NCBI GenBank assembly: GCA_017560285.1
Contig: JAFYOG010000211.1
Location: 1 to 10,887, forward strand
Direction of reading: 5' to 3'
DNA: 10,887 nucleotides
From: Clostridia bacterium
GTDB lineage: Bacteria > Bacillota > Clostridia > Oscillospirales > CAG-382
Part shown: in pieces, positions 1 through 6,087 of the stretch
Position numbering within the stretch: position 1 is the stretch's first letter
How the letters are laid out: each line of letters begins with the position of its first letter
Position numbers and translations under genes: made by a program
Notes under the pieces: generated by a model
Seen by the model: the letters and a program-made list of their open reading frames with translations, nothing else
Database searches by the model: none
Told to the model about the DNA's origin: nothing

Positions 1-1265
1 AACAGCAAAATTTGGCGGGATAGCGAAAGGATAATGCCCTTTACAGGCTTGCCGATAGCCGAAAAATAGTTGGCTATTGTCATTTGTACGCCGTTAAGCA
101 TTATGGTGAACAGGAATATACGCATTGTTTTTACGGCAAAATCTATATATTCCGCATCGCCGGAGCCGAACACCGAAATAACGTATTCGGGAAAGATTTG
201 GAACACCAAAAAACCAACGGTTGCAACGATAAAGCAGATTGCGGCGGAAAGCATAAAGGTCTTTTTGGAACGGGGAAATTTTTGTGCGCCGTAGTTGTAG
301 CTAACAATAGGCTGGGAGCCCTGCGCCATACCTACAAAAAAGGAAATTAACAAGGAATTTACCTTTATTACAACGCCAAAGGCGGCTTTTGGGATTTCGC
401 AAAGCAGAACGCCGGATGCAGAACGGGCAAATTCGCCGTATTCCTGAATGCCGTAGATTTTTAGCTGGTTTGTCATTGTGATTTGAACAACCAATATTGC
501 AAGCTGATTTATACAGTTGCTCATACCCAAGGCGCAAACACGCATTGCATCTTTAAAATTGAACTTTATCTTCTTTATGGCGAACTCTACGTTCTTGAAC
601 CTGCGGGTATAGGTTGCCGCGATAACGAAAGAAACGACCTGCGATATTACGGTGGCAAGAGCCGCGCCCTCCATACCCATTGCATAGCTTTTTTCGAACC
701 AAGGAACAAAAGCTGCGTCCAAAGCGATATTAACCACCGCACCGCTGCCCATACAAAGCATTGCAAACTGCGGGCTGCCGTCGGCGCGGATGAAATTGCT
801 TAATACGTTGCCCAGCACCAAGAAGGGTATACCGCAGATTAAAACCCTGCAGTAATCCTGCGCCAAGACCAAATCGTCGCCGCTGCCGCCGAAGAGCACC
901 ATCATTTCTTTAGAAAAGAATGCGGATATAAGAGTATAAACCAAGCTTAAGCCCAAAGCGGTTACGATAGCCGTATCCACCGCGGTTTTTGCGCGGTCTT
1001 TATGACCTCTGCCAAGCTCGATGTTAAAGCAGGAAGCACCGCCCACACCGCAAAGCACCGAAATGGCTATACATATTGTAGTTACGGGGAAGGCAACGTT
1101 GGTGGCAGAGTTCCCTGCCGTACCCACGAACTGACCGATAAAGATTTGGTCGACGATATTATACAGCGCGCTTATTAACATCGCCACAACGCTGGGGGTG
1201 GCAAAGCGGCTTAATAATTTTGATATTTTTTCGTACCCTAAGGGGTTTTCTTTTACTTTTTCCAT
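1..1265 (-). CDS. MATE family multidrug/drug-Na+ (or H+) antiporter, C-terminus cut by window edge
   Basis: Reading from the ATG at 1265 gives 421 residues with no stop before the window edge. The product is a polytopic membrane protein of the MATE (MepA-like) efflux family, which exports cationic drugs or metabolites using an ion gradient. Visible family features are the N-terminal segment with NIVDQIFIGQFVG (about residues 36-48), the loop GGASCFNIELGRGHKDRA (about 75-92), many hydrophobic helices, and the late motif IGKPVKGIILSLSRQ near residues 405-419. Family members are about 450 residues, so only a few dozen are missing. The start is supported by an AGGAAG ribosome binding site 5-6 nt upstream and a consensus promoter ahead of it. 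It appears to be transcribed alone at its 5' end. The substrate cannot be told from sequence; the family call is firm, MepA-type less so. Confidence 0.93.
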   Translation of the reverse strand, partial: MEKVKENPLGYEKISKLLSRFATPSVVAMLISALYNIVDQIFIGQFVGTAGNSATNVAFPVTTICIAISVLCGVGGASCFNIELGRGHKDRAKTAVDTAIVTALGLSLVYTLISAFFSKEMMVLFGGSGDDLVLAQDYCRVLICGIPFLVLGNVLSNFIRADGSPQFAMLCMGSGAVVNIALDAAFVPWFEKSYAMGMEGAALATVISQVVSFVIAATYTRRFKNVEFAIKKIKFNFKDAMRVCALGMSNCINQLAILVVQITMTNQLKIYGIQEYGEFARSASGVLLCEIPKAAFGVVIKVNSLLISFFVGMAQGSQPIVSYNYGAQKFPRSKKTFMLSAAICFIVATVGFLVFQIFPEYVISVFGSGDAEYIDFAVKTMRIFLFTIMLNGVQMTIANYFSAIGKPVKGIILSLSRQILL

Positions 1266-1296
1266 ATTTATCTTCCTTTAAAGCGTTTACTTTGTG

Positions 1297-1325
1297 ATTA
1301 TACCTTATAATAAAAATAATGTCAA
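1297..1325 (-). promoter_or_regulatory. Sigma-A type promoter of the MATE gene
   Basis: Minus-strand TTGACA (1320-1325) and TATAAT (1297-1302) are separated by exactly 17 nt, a perfect match to the vegetative consensus. The predicted start is near 1290, giving a leader of about 25 nt before the ATG at 1265. No operator or attenuator lies between the promoter and the gene. Confidence 0.85.
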
Positions 1326-1348
1326 TAAAACCAATATTTTGGGGAATG

Positions 1349-1378
1349 AAAAAAAGCCCCGCGTTTTGCAAGGCTTTT
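1349..1378 (-). terminator. Rho-independent terminator upstream of the MATE promoter
   Basis: On the minus strand, AAAAGCCTTGC pairs with GCGGGGCTTTT (11 bp including two G-U pairs) around the loop AAAAC and runs into a seven-T tract. It follows the tRNA-Val terminator by about 90 nt and may be a second stop for that unit. Alternatively it may end a very short transcript from a weak promoter-like site (TTTACC, 17 nt, TATAAG at 1399-1404). I see no gene in 1379-1465. Confidence 0.7.
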
Positions 1379-1465
1379 AGTGCGTTTTGACTAAAATTCT
1401 TATAATGGATTTTAGGGGTGCGGTAAACAGCCATAGGAGATTATGTGCTTGTTCGTGGTTTGGAT

Positions 1466-1494
1466 AAAAAAAGAACGAAGCGATTGCTTCGTTC
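1466..1494 (-). terminator. Rho-independent terminator of tRNA-Val
   Basis: Minus-strand hairpin GAACGAAGC/GCTTCGTTC (9 bp, loop AATC) followed directly by seven T residues. It starts 3 nt after the encoded CCA end of the tRNA, so the tRNA transcript ends here. Confidence 0.92.
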
Positions 1495-1497
1495 CTT

Positions 1498-1573
1498 TGG
1501 TGGAGACTACAGGGCTCGAACCTGTGACCCTCTGCTTGTAAGGCAGATGCTCTCCCAGCTGAGCTAAACCTCC
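1498..1573 (-). tRNA. tRNA-Val (anticodon UAC), CCA encoded
   Basis: This is a 76-nt cloverleaf on the minus strand. The acceptor stem GGAGGTT pairs with AGTCTCC, the D-arm contains TAGCTCAGCTGGGAGAGC, and the anticodon loop CTTACAA gives anticodon TAC (valine, GUA and wobble-read GUN codons). The T-arm contains GTTCGAGCC. The discriminator is A and the CCA end is encoded (1498-1500). It stands alone between its own promoter and terminator. Confidence 0.96.
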
Positions 1574-1578
1574 AAGTT

Positions 1579-1598
1579 CGTTGCCGTTCCCGACAACG
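1579..1598 (-). promoter_or_regulatory. 5' leader hairpin of the tRNA-Val precursor
   Basis: On the minus strand, CGTTGTCG pairs with CGGCAACG (8 bp, one G-U) around the GNRA-type loop GGAA. The hairpin starts at or next to the predicted transcription start (about 1598) and ends 5 nt before the mature tRNA 5' end at 1573. It has no U-tract, so it is not a terminator. It may protect the 5' end or position RNase P processing; this role is inferred. Confidence 0.6.
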
Positions 1599-1604
1599 TT
1601 ACTA

Positions 1605-1633
1605 ATAATATCACAACCTAAATGGTTTGTCAA
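1605..1633 (-). promoter_or_regulatory. Promoter of tRNA-Val
   Basis: Minus-strand TTGACA (1628-1633) and TATTAT (1605-1610) with a 17-nt spacer. The predicted start is near 1598, 25 nt before the mature tRNA. It lies in the AT-rich gap just after the stop codon of the lipoprotein gene. Confidence 0.85.
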
Positions 1634-1661
1634 TAGGTTTTTTGAAATTTTTTTATTTTTT

Positions 1662-2282
1662 TTAATCCTGGAAAATGAAGTTGTCTTTTATTGCCATAAG
1701 CGCGGGAGCAACGTCATCGTAATATGCCTCGGGCACGGTAAGAGTTATAAAATAAACTGTCTTATAACGGCAACAGATAATTTGGTCGGATACGTAAACG
1801 CGGTTGTTCTTTTCGCCGGAATATTTAACCTTAATGGCGGGAGAATCGTCAAGCTTGGGAAGCTCCACATCGTCGGCGGTGGCGGTTTCGCCGTAGAAAT
1901 CCATATCTAACTGCTTGAAGGTGGATTTAAAGCTGCCGTCAGATTGCTTTACAACGTAAAATTCCTCTAAATCGGTTTTATAAGTATCCCAATATTCAAG
2001 AGCTGTCATATTCTTTTCTAAACCGAAGGCATAAACGCTTATGGTTGCCATATCTATTTTGGAAGAGCCTGCGTTGCAATCGTAGGTTAAATCGATAGTG
2101 CCGTCGTTACGGGAAAGTTCCCATTCCTTGGGGTAAAGGAAGCTATACTGAACAGCCTCGTTGCCGCCGTCTTTGCCTGCGATATACATACCGTCCTTTT
2201 CGGCAAGCTTTTCGCCATCGCCGCAGCTGCACAAGGAAAGCACCATAATTAGTGCGGTAATTAATAAAAGAAGTTTCTTCAT
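1662..2282 (-). CDS. Putative lipoprotein with a PsbP-like fold signature, function unknown
   Basis: A 206-residue protein with a lysine start and hydrophobic stretch (residues 2-17) that ends in the lipobox L17-C18-S19-C20. Cys20 is the likely lipidated residue, so the protein should sit on the outer face of the membrane. The mature part opens with QYSFLYPKEWEL and has a later segment SVYAFGLEKNMTALEYW. This pattern resembles PsbP-like/DUF1795-type lipoproteins of Firmicutes, but I cannot confirm it. No catalytic motif is visible. The start is fixed by AGAGGAG nine nt upstream, placed inside the end of the preceding gene; the gap between the two genes is 4 nt, so they form one unit. No hairpin terminator follows the stop; the tRNA-Val promoter begins at once. 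Confidence 0.8.
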   Translation of the reverse strand: MKKLLLLITALIMVLSLCSCGDGEKLAEKDGMYIAGKDGGNEAVQYSFLYPKEWELSRNDGTIDLTYDCNAGSSKIDMATISVYAFGLEKNMTALEYWDTYKTDLEEFYVVKQSDGSFKSTFKQLDMDFYGETATADDVELPKLDDSPAIKVKYSGEKNNRVYVSDQIICCRYKTVYFITLTVPEAYYDDVAPALMAIKDNFIFQD

Positions 2283-2286
2283 AAAA

Positions 2287-2679
2287 TTATGCTCCTCTGT
2301 TTTGTTTGCCGAATGAGATTGCTATTTCATCGCCATCGGCAACGTAAGTGATGTTTTTTATATCCTCGCCGACCTTAAAGGCAATTCTTGCATAGCCGTC
2401 TTTGTCGGTTTCGTAGGCTTTTTCTTTATTTGGGGTAACGTAGAGAGTGAAATATGCAGATTCGCCCTCTATGGTACATTTGTAATCGCAAATATATTTG
2501 CCCTTTAGCTCGCATTTGTACATACCGCTGAAATAGCCGTTGCGGTTGACCGATTTGGATTTGGATTCCATATCGTCGTAGCTAAGCTCGGCAACGTGGT
2601 TGGAATATGCCATAAATACCCAAACGGCGATTATACATACCAAAAGCAAGAACAAGGTGATTATTATTCCGCGGCGCAT
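2287..2679 (-). CDS. Small single-pass membrane protein, unknown function
   Basis: I place the start at the ATG at 2679 (130 residues). A GGAG site lies about 7 nt upstream and a promoter -10 box at 2710-2715. The longer reading from 2730 would begin upstream of that -10 box and is unlikely. MRRG is followed by a hydrophobic segment (about residues 4-24), giving an N-in membrane anchor or uncleaved signal. The remaining roughly 105 residues are exported, beta-rich in appearance, with Cys56, Cys64 and Cys68 and a C-terminal stretch NITYVADGDEIAISFG. No family is recognised. It is the first gene of a two-gene unit with the lipoprotein 4 nt downstream, so both products probably act together at the cell surface. 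Confidence 0.75.
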   Translation of the reverse strand: MRRGIIITLFLLLVCIIAVWVFMAYSNHVAELSYDDMESKSKSVNRNGYFSGMYKCELKGKYICDYKCTIEGESAYFTLYVTPNKEKAYETDKDGYARIAFKVGEDIKNITYVADGDEIAISFGKQNRGA

Positions 2680-2709
2680 TGGTTTGCTCCTATTTTTAAT
2701 ATTGAACAC

Positions 2710-2738
2710 ATTATAACCCTTTTGCCGCAAAAAGGCAA
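2710..2738 (-). promoter_or_regulatory. Promoter of the membrane protein/lipoprotein unit
   Basis: Minus-strand TTGCCT (2733-2738, 4 of 6 to consensus) and TATAAT (2710-2715) with a 17-nt spacer. The predicted start is near 2703 and the leader about 24 nt. An imperfect dyad (2715-2743) covers the -35 box and spacer. Confidence 0.65.
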
Positions 2739-2756
2739 GGGTTTTTGCGTTAATAG

Positions 2757-2791
2757 ATAAAAAGAAACTTCCAAACCGAGGTTTGGAAGTT
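2757..2791 (-). terminator. Rho-independent terminator of the tRNA-Met/tRNA-Glu unit
   Basis: On the minus strand, AACTTCCAAAC pairs with GTTTGGAAGTT (11 bp, loop CTCG) and runs into TTCTTTTTAT. It lies 4 nt after the tRNA-Glu CCA end. Confidence 0.93.
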
Positions 2792-2795
2792 CCTG

Positions 2796-2870
2796 TGGTG
2801 ACCCGTAGGAGAATCGAACTCCTGTTACCGCCGTGAAAGGGCGGTGTCTTAACCGCTTGACCAACGGGCC
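2796..2870 (-). tRNA. tRNA-Glu (anticodon UUC), CCA encoded
   Basis: A 75-nt cloverleaf on the minus strand. The acceptor stem GGCCCGT pairs with ACGGGTC, the anticodon stem is CCGCC/GGCGG, and the loop CTTTCAC gives anticodon TTC (glutamate). The T-arm contains GTTCGATTC. The CCA end is encoded at 2796-2798. It is the second tRNA of a two-tRNA transcript, 5 nt after tRNA-Met. Confidence 0.96.
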
Positions 2871-2875
2871 GTTAA

Positions 2876-2952
2876 TGGTAGCGGAAGTTGGACTTGAACC
2901 CACGACCTATCGGGTATGAACCGATTGCTCTAGCCAACTGAGCTATTCCGCC
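2876..2952 (-). tRNA. tRNA-Met (anticodon CAU, elongator type), CCA encoded
   Basis: A 77-nt cloverleaf on the minus strand. The acceptor stem is GGCGGAA/TTCCGCT with a G1-U72 pair, as in Firmicute elongator Met tRNAs. The anticodon arm is ATCGG-TTCATAC-CCGAT, which gives CAT. It lacks the three G-C pairs of the initiator anticodon stem, and its loop context fits elongator Met better than the lysidine-modified Ile tRNA. The T-stem has one mismatch (GTGGG against CCAAC, a G-A pair at 51-63). The CCA end is encoded. Confidence 0.93.
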
Positions 2953-2960
2953 ATGTTTTC

Positions 2961-2977
2961 GTCGCAATCTCCGCGAC
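2961..2977 (-). promoter_or_regulatory. 5' leader hairpin of the tRNA-Met/Glu precursor
   Basis: On the minus strand, GTCGC pairs with GCGAC around the loop GGAGATT. It begins about 2-4 nt after the predicted start (about 2980) and ends 8 nt before the mature tRNA-Met 5' end. It has no U-tract. Its placement is the same as in the tRNA-Val leader at 1579-1598. Confidence 0.5.
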
Positions 2978-2986
2978 AGCTTGGTT

Positions 2987-3015
2987 AGTATAACAGATAA
3001 ATTTCTCTTTGTCAA
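2987..3015 (-). promoter_or_regulatory. Promoter of the tRNA-Met/tRNA-Glu unit
   Basis: Minus-strand TTGACA (3010-3015) and TATACT (2987-2992) with a 17-nt spacer. The predicted start is near 2980. It is divergent from the metK promoter, with 52 nt between the two -35 boxes. Confidence 0.85.
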
Positions 3016-3067
3016 TAGCTATTTTTAGATTTTTTTGTATTTTTTGAAAAAATTTGTTTTTTCGTTA

Positions 3068-3096
3068 TTGACATACCGTTACCGCCGTGATATTAT
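3068..3096 (+). promoter_or_regulatory. Promoter of the metK transcript
   Basis: TTGACA (3068-3073) and TATTAT (3091-3096) with a 17-nt spacer. The predicted start is about 3103, right at the 5' side of riboswitch helix P1, so the aptamer is transcribed first. Confidence 0.85.
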
Positions 3097-3105
3097 AATT
3101 GTACA

Positions 3106-3268
3106 TTCTTATCAAGAGTGGCGGAGGGAGCTGCCCGATGAACCCACGACAACCTACTGAACGCAAGGTGTCAATTCAGCGATTTATATCGAAAGATGAG
3201 ATGTTTTAATTGTGCGTACTACCCCTGCCCTTTTAAGACATCCTTAAAAGGACATTGGGGTATTTTTT
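3106..3268 (+). ncRNA. SAM-I (S-box) riboswitch controlling metK
   Basis: The aptamer (3106-3203) has the S-box core: P1 is formed by TTCTTATC near 3106-3113 with GATGAGA at 3195-3201. It also shows AAGAG, GGAGGGA (3123-3129), the kink-turn element GCCCGATGAA (3133-3142) and CAACC (3150-3154), followed by the P3 and P4 arms. The expression platform is visible. An antiterminator pairs GATGTTTTAA (3200-3209) with TTAAGACATC (3233-3242), ten pairs including one G-U. This pairing excludes both P1 and the terminator at 3220-3268. When SAM binds, P1 is stabilised, the antiterminator cannot form, and transcription stops before metK. The aptamer class is well established; the switching model follows from the pairings seen here. 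Confidence 0.95.
3220..3268 (+). terminator. Riboswitch-controlled intrinsic terminator before metK
   Basis: TACCCC (3220-3225) pairs with GGGGTA (3257-3262), and the inner CCTTTTAAG (3229-3237) pairs with CTTAAAAGG (3243-3251). Six T residues follow (3263-3268). The 5' arm is shared with the antiterminator, which makes termination conditional. Confidence 0.93.
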
Positions 3269-3283
3269 ATTGGAGGTACGGAT

Positions 3284-4459
3284 ATGAGAAAGTTTTTTAC
3301 CAGCGAATCGGTTACGGAAGGACATCCCGATAAGATTTGCGACAAGATTTCGGATTCGGTTTTGGATGCCATTTTGGCACAAGACCCTAAAGCACGCGTT
3401 GCCTGCGAAACCGCTTGCACCACAGGTTTGATTTTGGTTATGGGTGAAATTACATCCAACGCCAAGGTTGATTATATGGAAATTGCAAGAAACGCCGTTA
3501 GAGAAATCGGGTACGACCACAGCGATAAGGGCTTTGATTGCAACACCTGCGGCGTTATTACCGCGGTACACGGTCAATCCCCCGATATTGCCATGGGCGT
3601 TGACAAGGCGTTGGAAGCAAAGAGCGGCGAAATGAAGGACGATAAGGATATTGGTGCCGGCGACCAGGGTATGGTTTTTGGCTTTGCCTGCAACGAAACC
3701 GACGAATTAATGCCTATGCCTATTTATTTGGCGCATAAAATGTCGAAAAAGCTTACAGAAGTACGTAAAAACGGTACTCTTGGCTATTTGCGCCCCGACG
3801 GTAAAACACAGGTTACCGTTGAATACGAAAACGACAAGCCCTTGCGCGTTGATGCTGTGGTTGTTTCCTCACAGCACGCAGAAGAGGTTGGTCTTGACCA
3901 AATTCGCGCTGATATTATCCGCGAGGTTATTATCCCTACCCTTCCTGCAGAATACGTAGACGATAATACCAAAATTTACGTTAACCCCACCGGCAGATTT
4001 GTTGTGGGCGGTCCTCACGGCGACAGCGGTCTTACCGGCAGAAAGATTATTGTAGATACCTACGGCGGTTATGCTTCCCACGGGGGCGGCGCTTTCTCGG
4101 GCAAGGACCCCACCAAGGTTGACAGAAGTGCGGCTTATATGGCACGCTACGTTGCAAAGAATATTGTTGCCGCAGGTGCCGCAGACAGATGCGAGGTGCA
4201 GATTGCTTACGCTATCGGCGTAGCAAAGCCTTTGTCGGTTTTGGTTAACACCAACGGCACAGGCAAGGTTAGCGACGAAAGGTTGGCAGAAATTGTTAAC
4301 GAGGTGTTCGACCTTAGACCTGCCGCTATTATAGAAGCCTTGGATTTAAGAAAGCCTATTTACAAGGAGCTTGCGGCTTACGGCCATTTTGGCAGAACCG
4401 AGCTTGGCGTTAGATGGGAAATTACCGACAAGGCAGAAGAAATTAAAAAGAGAATATAA
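3284..4459 (+). CDS. metK: S-adenosylmethionine synthetase (methionine adenosyltransferase)
   Basis: This cytoplasmic enzyme joins methionine and ATP to form SAM, releasing phosphate and diphosphate; it needs Mg2+ and K+ and works as a homotetramer. At 391 residues it has the normal family length. The N-terminus carries TSESVTEGHPDK (residues 6-17) with catalytic His14. The GAGDQG signature is at 124-129, HGDSGLTGRK at about 245-254, and the glycine-rich loop GGGAFSGKD at 267-275. The C-terminus FGRTELGVRWE is typical. The start is set by GGAGG (3272-3276) 7 nt upstream. It is transcribed alone behind the SAM-I riboswitch, so SAM represses its own synthesis. A bidirectional terminator follows. 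All key residues checked are present. Confidence 0.99.
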   Translation: MRKFFTSESVTEGHPDKICDKISDSVLDAILAQDPKARVACETACTTGLILVMGEITSNAKVDYMEIARNAVREIGYDHSDKGFDCNTCGVITAVHGQSPDIAMGVDKALEAKSGEMKDDKDIGAGDQGMVFGFACNETDELMPMPIYLAHKMSKKLTEVRKNGTLGYLRPDGKTQVTVEYENDKPLRVDAVVVSSQHAEEVGLDQIRADIIREVIIPTLPAEYVDDNTKIYVNPTGRFVVGGPHGDSGLTGRKIIVDTYGGYASHGGGAFSGKDPTKVDRSAAYMARYVAKNIVAAGAADRCEVQIAYAIGVAKPLSVLVNTNGTGKVSDERLAEIVNEVFDLRPAAIIEALDLRKPIYKELAAYGHFGRTELGVRWEITDKAEEIKKRI

Positions 4460-4497
4460 AAAAACAATGCCGCAGAGCTTATCTGCGGCATATTTTT
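4458..4497. terminator. Bidirectional terminator between metK and hflX
   Basis: A 10-bp hairpin, ATGCCGCAGA/TCTGCGGCAT (4467-4491, loop GCTTA), has an A-run before it (4458-4464) and a T-run after it (4493-4497). It therefore reads as an intrinsic terminator on both strands and serves both convergent genes. The hflX stop codon (4496-4498) lies inside the T-run. Confidence 0.92.
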
Positions 4498-5770
4498 ATT
4501 CTGCAATGTATTTTTCAAAGGTGCCTTGGGCGCGGGCATCGCATTCGGCAAGAATTAACGTACCGTTATCTACGTAATCGCACTCTAAAACCGTTGCAAG
4601 GCGGTGGATATCCGCCACCACGCTGCCCTCGGAATAGGGTATAAGAAGCCTTAGCTTCTTTTTGCCGCTTGCCACAAGCTCGTCAAGCTTTTCCAACAAC
4701 GCTGACGTGCCGTCGCCGCTGCGGGCGGAAATTTCGATAGTACCTTTGGGGAAGGGTGTATCCCGCAGGGCAATATCGCATTTATTAAATACCTCGATAA
4801 TAGGCTTATCCCCTGCGCCTAATTCCTGAATAAGGTCGTAGGTTACCTTGCGCTTGCGCTCGCGCTCGGTAATTTCCTCGCTTGCATCGGTTATATTTAT
4901 AATATAATCGGCGTATTTTAATTCCTCTAAGGTAGATTTAAAGGCTTTTACAAGGTGGGTGGGCAAGCGGTCGATAAAGCCTACGGTATCGGTAAGCAAA
5001 ATCTCGGCTCCGCTGGGCAAGGTCAAACGGCGGGTGGTAGGGTCTAAGGTTGCAAAAAGCTTATCCTCTGCCAAAATGCCCGCATCGGTTAACGTATTAA
5101 GCAAGGTGGATTTGCCTGCGTTGGTATAGCCGATAATTGCGGCGGTTTTTATACCCGACCGTTCCCGAGCGGCGCGCTTTACTGCGCGGGTGCGCTCGAT
5201 TTCGGCAATTTCGGCAGAAAGGGCGGCAATACGTCTTTTTATATGACGGCGGTCGCTTTCTAATTTAGATTCACCGGGGCCGCGGGTACCTATGCCGCCG
5301 CCAAGACGGGATAGATCCTTACCCTTGCCCGTAAGGCGGGGGGCGGTATAGCGAAGGCAGGCGATTTCTACCTGCAATTTACCCTCGCCCGTTACGGCGT
5401 GAAGGGCAAATATATCTAAAATAAGCATAGTTCTGTCGATAACGCGAACGTTGGGGATGCCGTTTTCTAAATTCTTTATTTGGGAAGGGGTAAGCTCGTT
5501 ATCGAATACGACAAGTGAAATATCTTCCTCGGCAACGAAATCGGCAAGCTCTTGTACCTTGCCGCTTCCTATATAGGTAGCGTTATCGGGGGTTTCGCGG
5601 TTTTGTATAATTCTGCCTGCCTCGGTACCGCCTGCGGTTTCCAAAAGGCGGGCAAGCTCGTTTAGCGAGCGATGGCAGGATTCGGCTTTATCGGTAGCGG
5701 AAACGGCAACAAGAACCGCCCTGCCGCTGCCTGATTTAAGTTCTTCGGTTATATTAAGATTTTCTGACAT
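4496..5770 (-). CDS. hflX: Ribosome-associated GTPase HflX
   Basis: HflX binds the large ribosomal subunit and, in characterised bacteria, splits stalled or stressed 70S ribosomes using GTP. At 424 residues it has the typical length. The N-terminal HflX domain (about 15-205) ends in the family linker GGGIGTRGPGESKLE (about 157-171) and a charged helix. The GTPase domain shows G1 GYTNAGKS (214-221), G2 DPTTRR (243-248), G3 DTVGF (261-265), G4 NKCD (329-332) and G5 SARSG (348-352). A short C-terminal domain follows. The ATG at 5770 has GAGGTG 4-5 nt upstream. The gene begins only about 20 nt after the U-tract of the rpmE terminator and shows no clear promoter of its own. It probably depends on readthrough or on a promoter I could not recognise. 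Confidence 0.98.
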   Translation of the reverse strand: MSENLNITEELKSGSGRAVLVAVSATDKAESCHRSLNELARLLETAGGTEAGRIIQNRETPDNATYIGSGKVQELADFVAEEDISLVVFDNELTPSQIKNLENGIPNVRVIDRTMLILDIFALHAVTGEGKLQVEIACLRYTAPRLTGKGKDLSRLGGGIGTRGPGESKLESDRRHIKRRIAALSAEIAEIERTRAVKRAARERSGIKTAAIIGYTNAGKSTLLNTLTDAGILAEDKLFATLDPTTRRLTLPSGAEILLTDTVGFIDRLPTHLVKAFKSTLEELKYADYIINITDASEEITERERKRKVTYDLIQELGAGDKPIIEVFNKCDIALRDTPFPKGTIEISARSGDGTSALLEKLDELVASGKKKLRLLIPYSEGSVVADIHRLATVLECDYVDNGTLILAECDARAQGTFEKYIAE

Positions 5771-5790
5771 TCTGCACCTCTTTAAAATTT

Positions 5791-5821
5791 AAAAAGAAAA
5801 CGGCACACTTTTGGTGTGCCG
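5791..5821 (-). terminator. Intrinsic terminator between rpmE and hflX
   Basis: On the minus strand, CGGCACAC pairs with GTGTGCCG (8 bp, loop CAAAA spans the centre) followed by TTTTCTTTTT. It lies about 21 nt after the rpmE stop and about 20 nt before the hflX start. Confidence 0.92.
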
Positions 5822-5842
5822 AATCGCTTTTTAATGATACAA

Positions 5843-6043
5843 TTAGTCGAGGTTGAACTTCTTCTTGAACTTATCTACTCTGCCGCCTGCATCAACAAGC
5901 TTCTGCTTGCCGGTGAAGAAAGGATGGCATTTGGAACAAATATCAACCTTAACGTTATCCTTTACGGATTTGGTAACATATTCAGCGCCACAAGCACACT
6001 TGATAGTGGTGGTCTTGTAATCGGGATGGATGCCCTGCTTCAT
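5843..6043 (-). CDS. rpmE: 50S ribosomal protein L31, zinc-binding type
   Basis: Sixty-six residues starting MKQGIHPDY, the usual L31 opening. Cys16, Cys18, Cys36 and Cys39 (CAC ... CSKC) are all present, so this is the zinc-binding C+ form, in contrast to the Cys-free paralogue made under zinc shortage. The motif HPFFTGKQK (residues 40-48) and the basic tail GGRVDKFKKKF are typical. I chose the ATG at 6043 because it matches the family N-terminus and has GAGG 9 nt upstream. In-frame ATGs at 6064 and 6133 would add residues not found in L31, and the latter lies in the -35 box. It acts at the intersubunit region of the ribosome. It has its own promoter and terminator, with hflX just downstream. 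Confidence 0.98.
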   Translation of the reverse strand: MKQGIHPDYKTTTIKCACGAEYVTKSVKDNVKVDICSKCHPFFTGKQKLVDAGGRVDKFKKKFNLD

Positions 6044-6072
6044 TTTAAATATCCTCACTTTCATATAATCAA

Positions 6073-6087
6073 GGGGCAGTATGCCCC
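6073..6087 (-). promoter_or_regulatory. Hairpin in the rpmE leader
   Basis: On the minus strand, GGGGCA pairs with TGCCCC around the loop TAC, within the roughly 55-nt leader between the predicted start (about 6098) and the rpmE ATG. It has no U-tract, so it is not a simple terminator. L31 mRNA leaders are known regulatory elements in several bacterial groups; whether this one belongs to a described class I cannot say. Confidence 0.5.

Noticed and set aside
1159..1434. A 91-codon minus-strand reading frame starting MAVYRTPK
   Set aside because: It contains an intrinsic terminator, the MATE promoter and the start of the MATE gene in another frame, and it matches no family.
2876..2952. Calling the CAU tRNA an initiator or lysidine-type Ile tRNA
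   Set aside because: G1-U72, the anticodon stem ATCGG/CCGAT and the TTCATAC loop fit elongator Met; the initiator's G-C run in the anticodon stem is missing.
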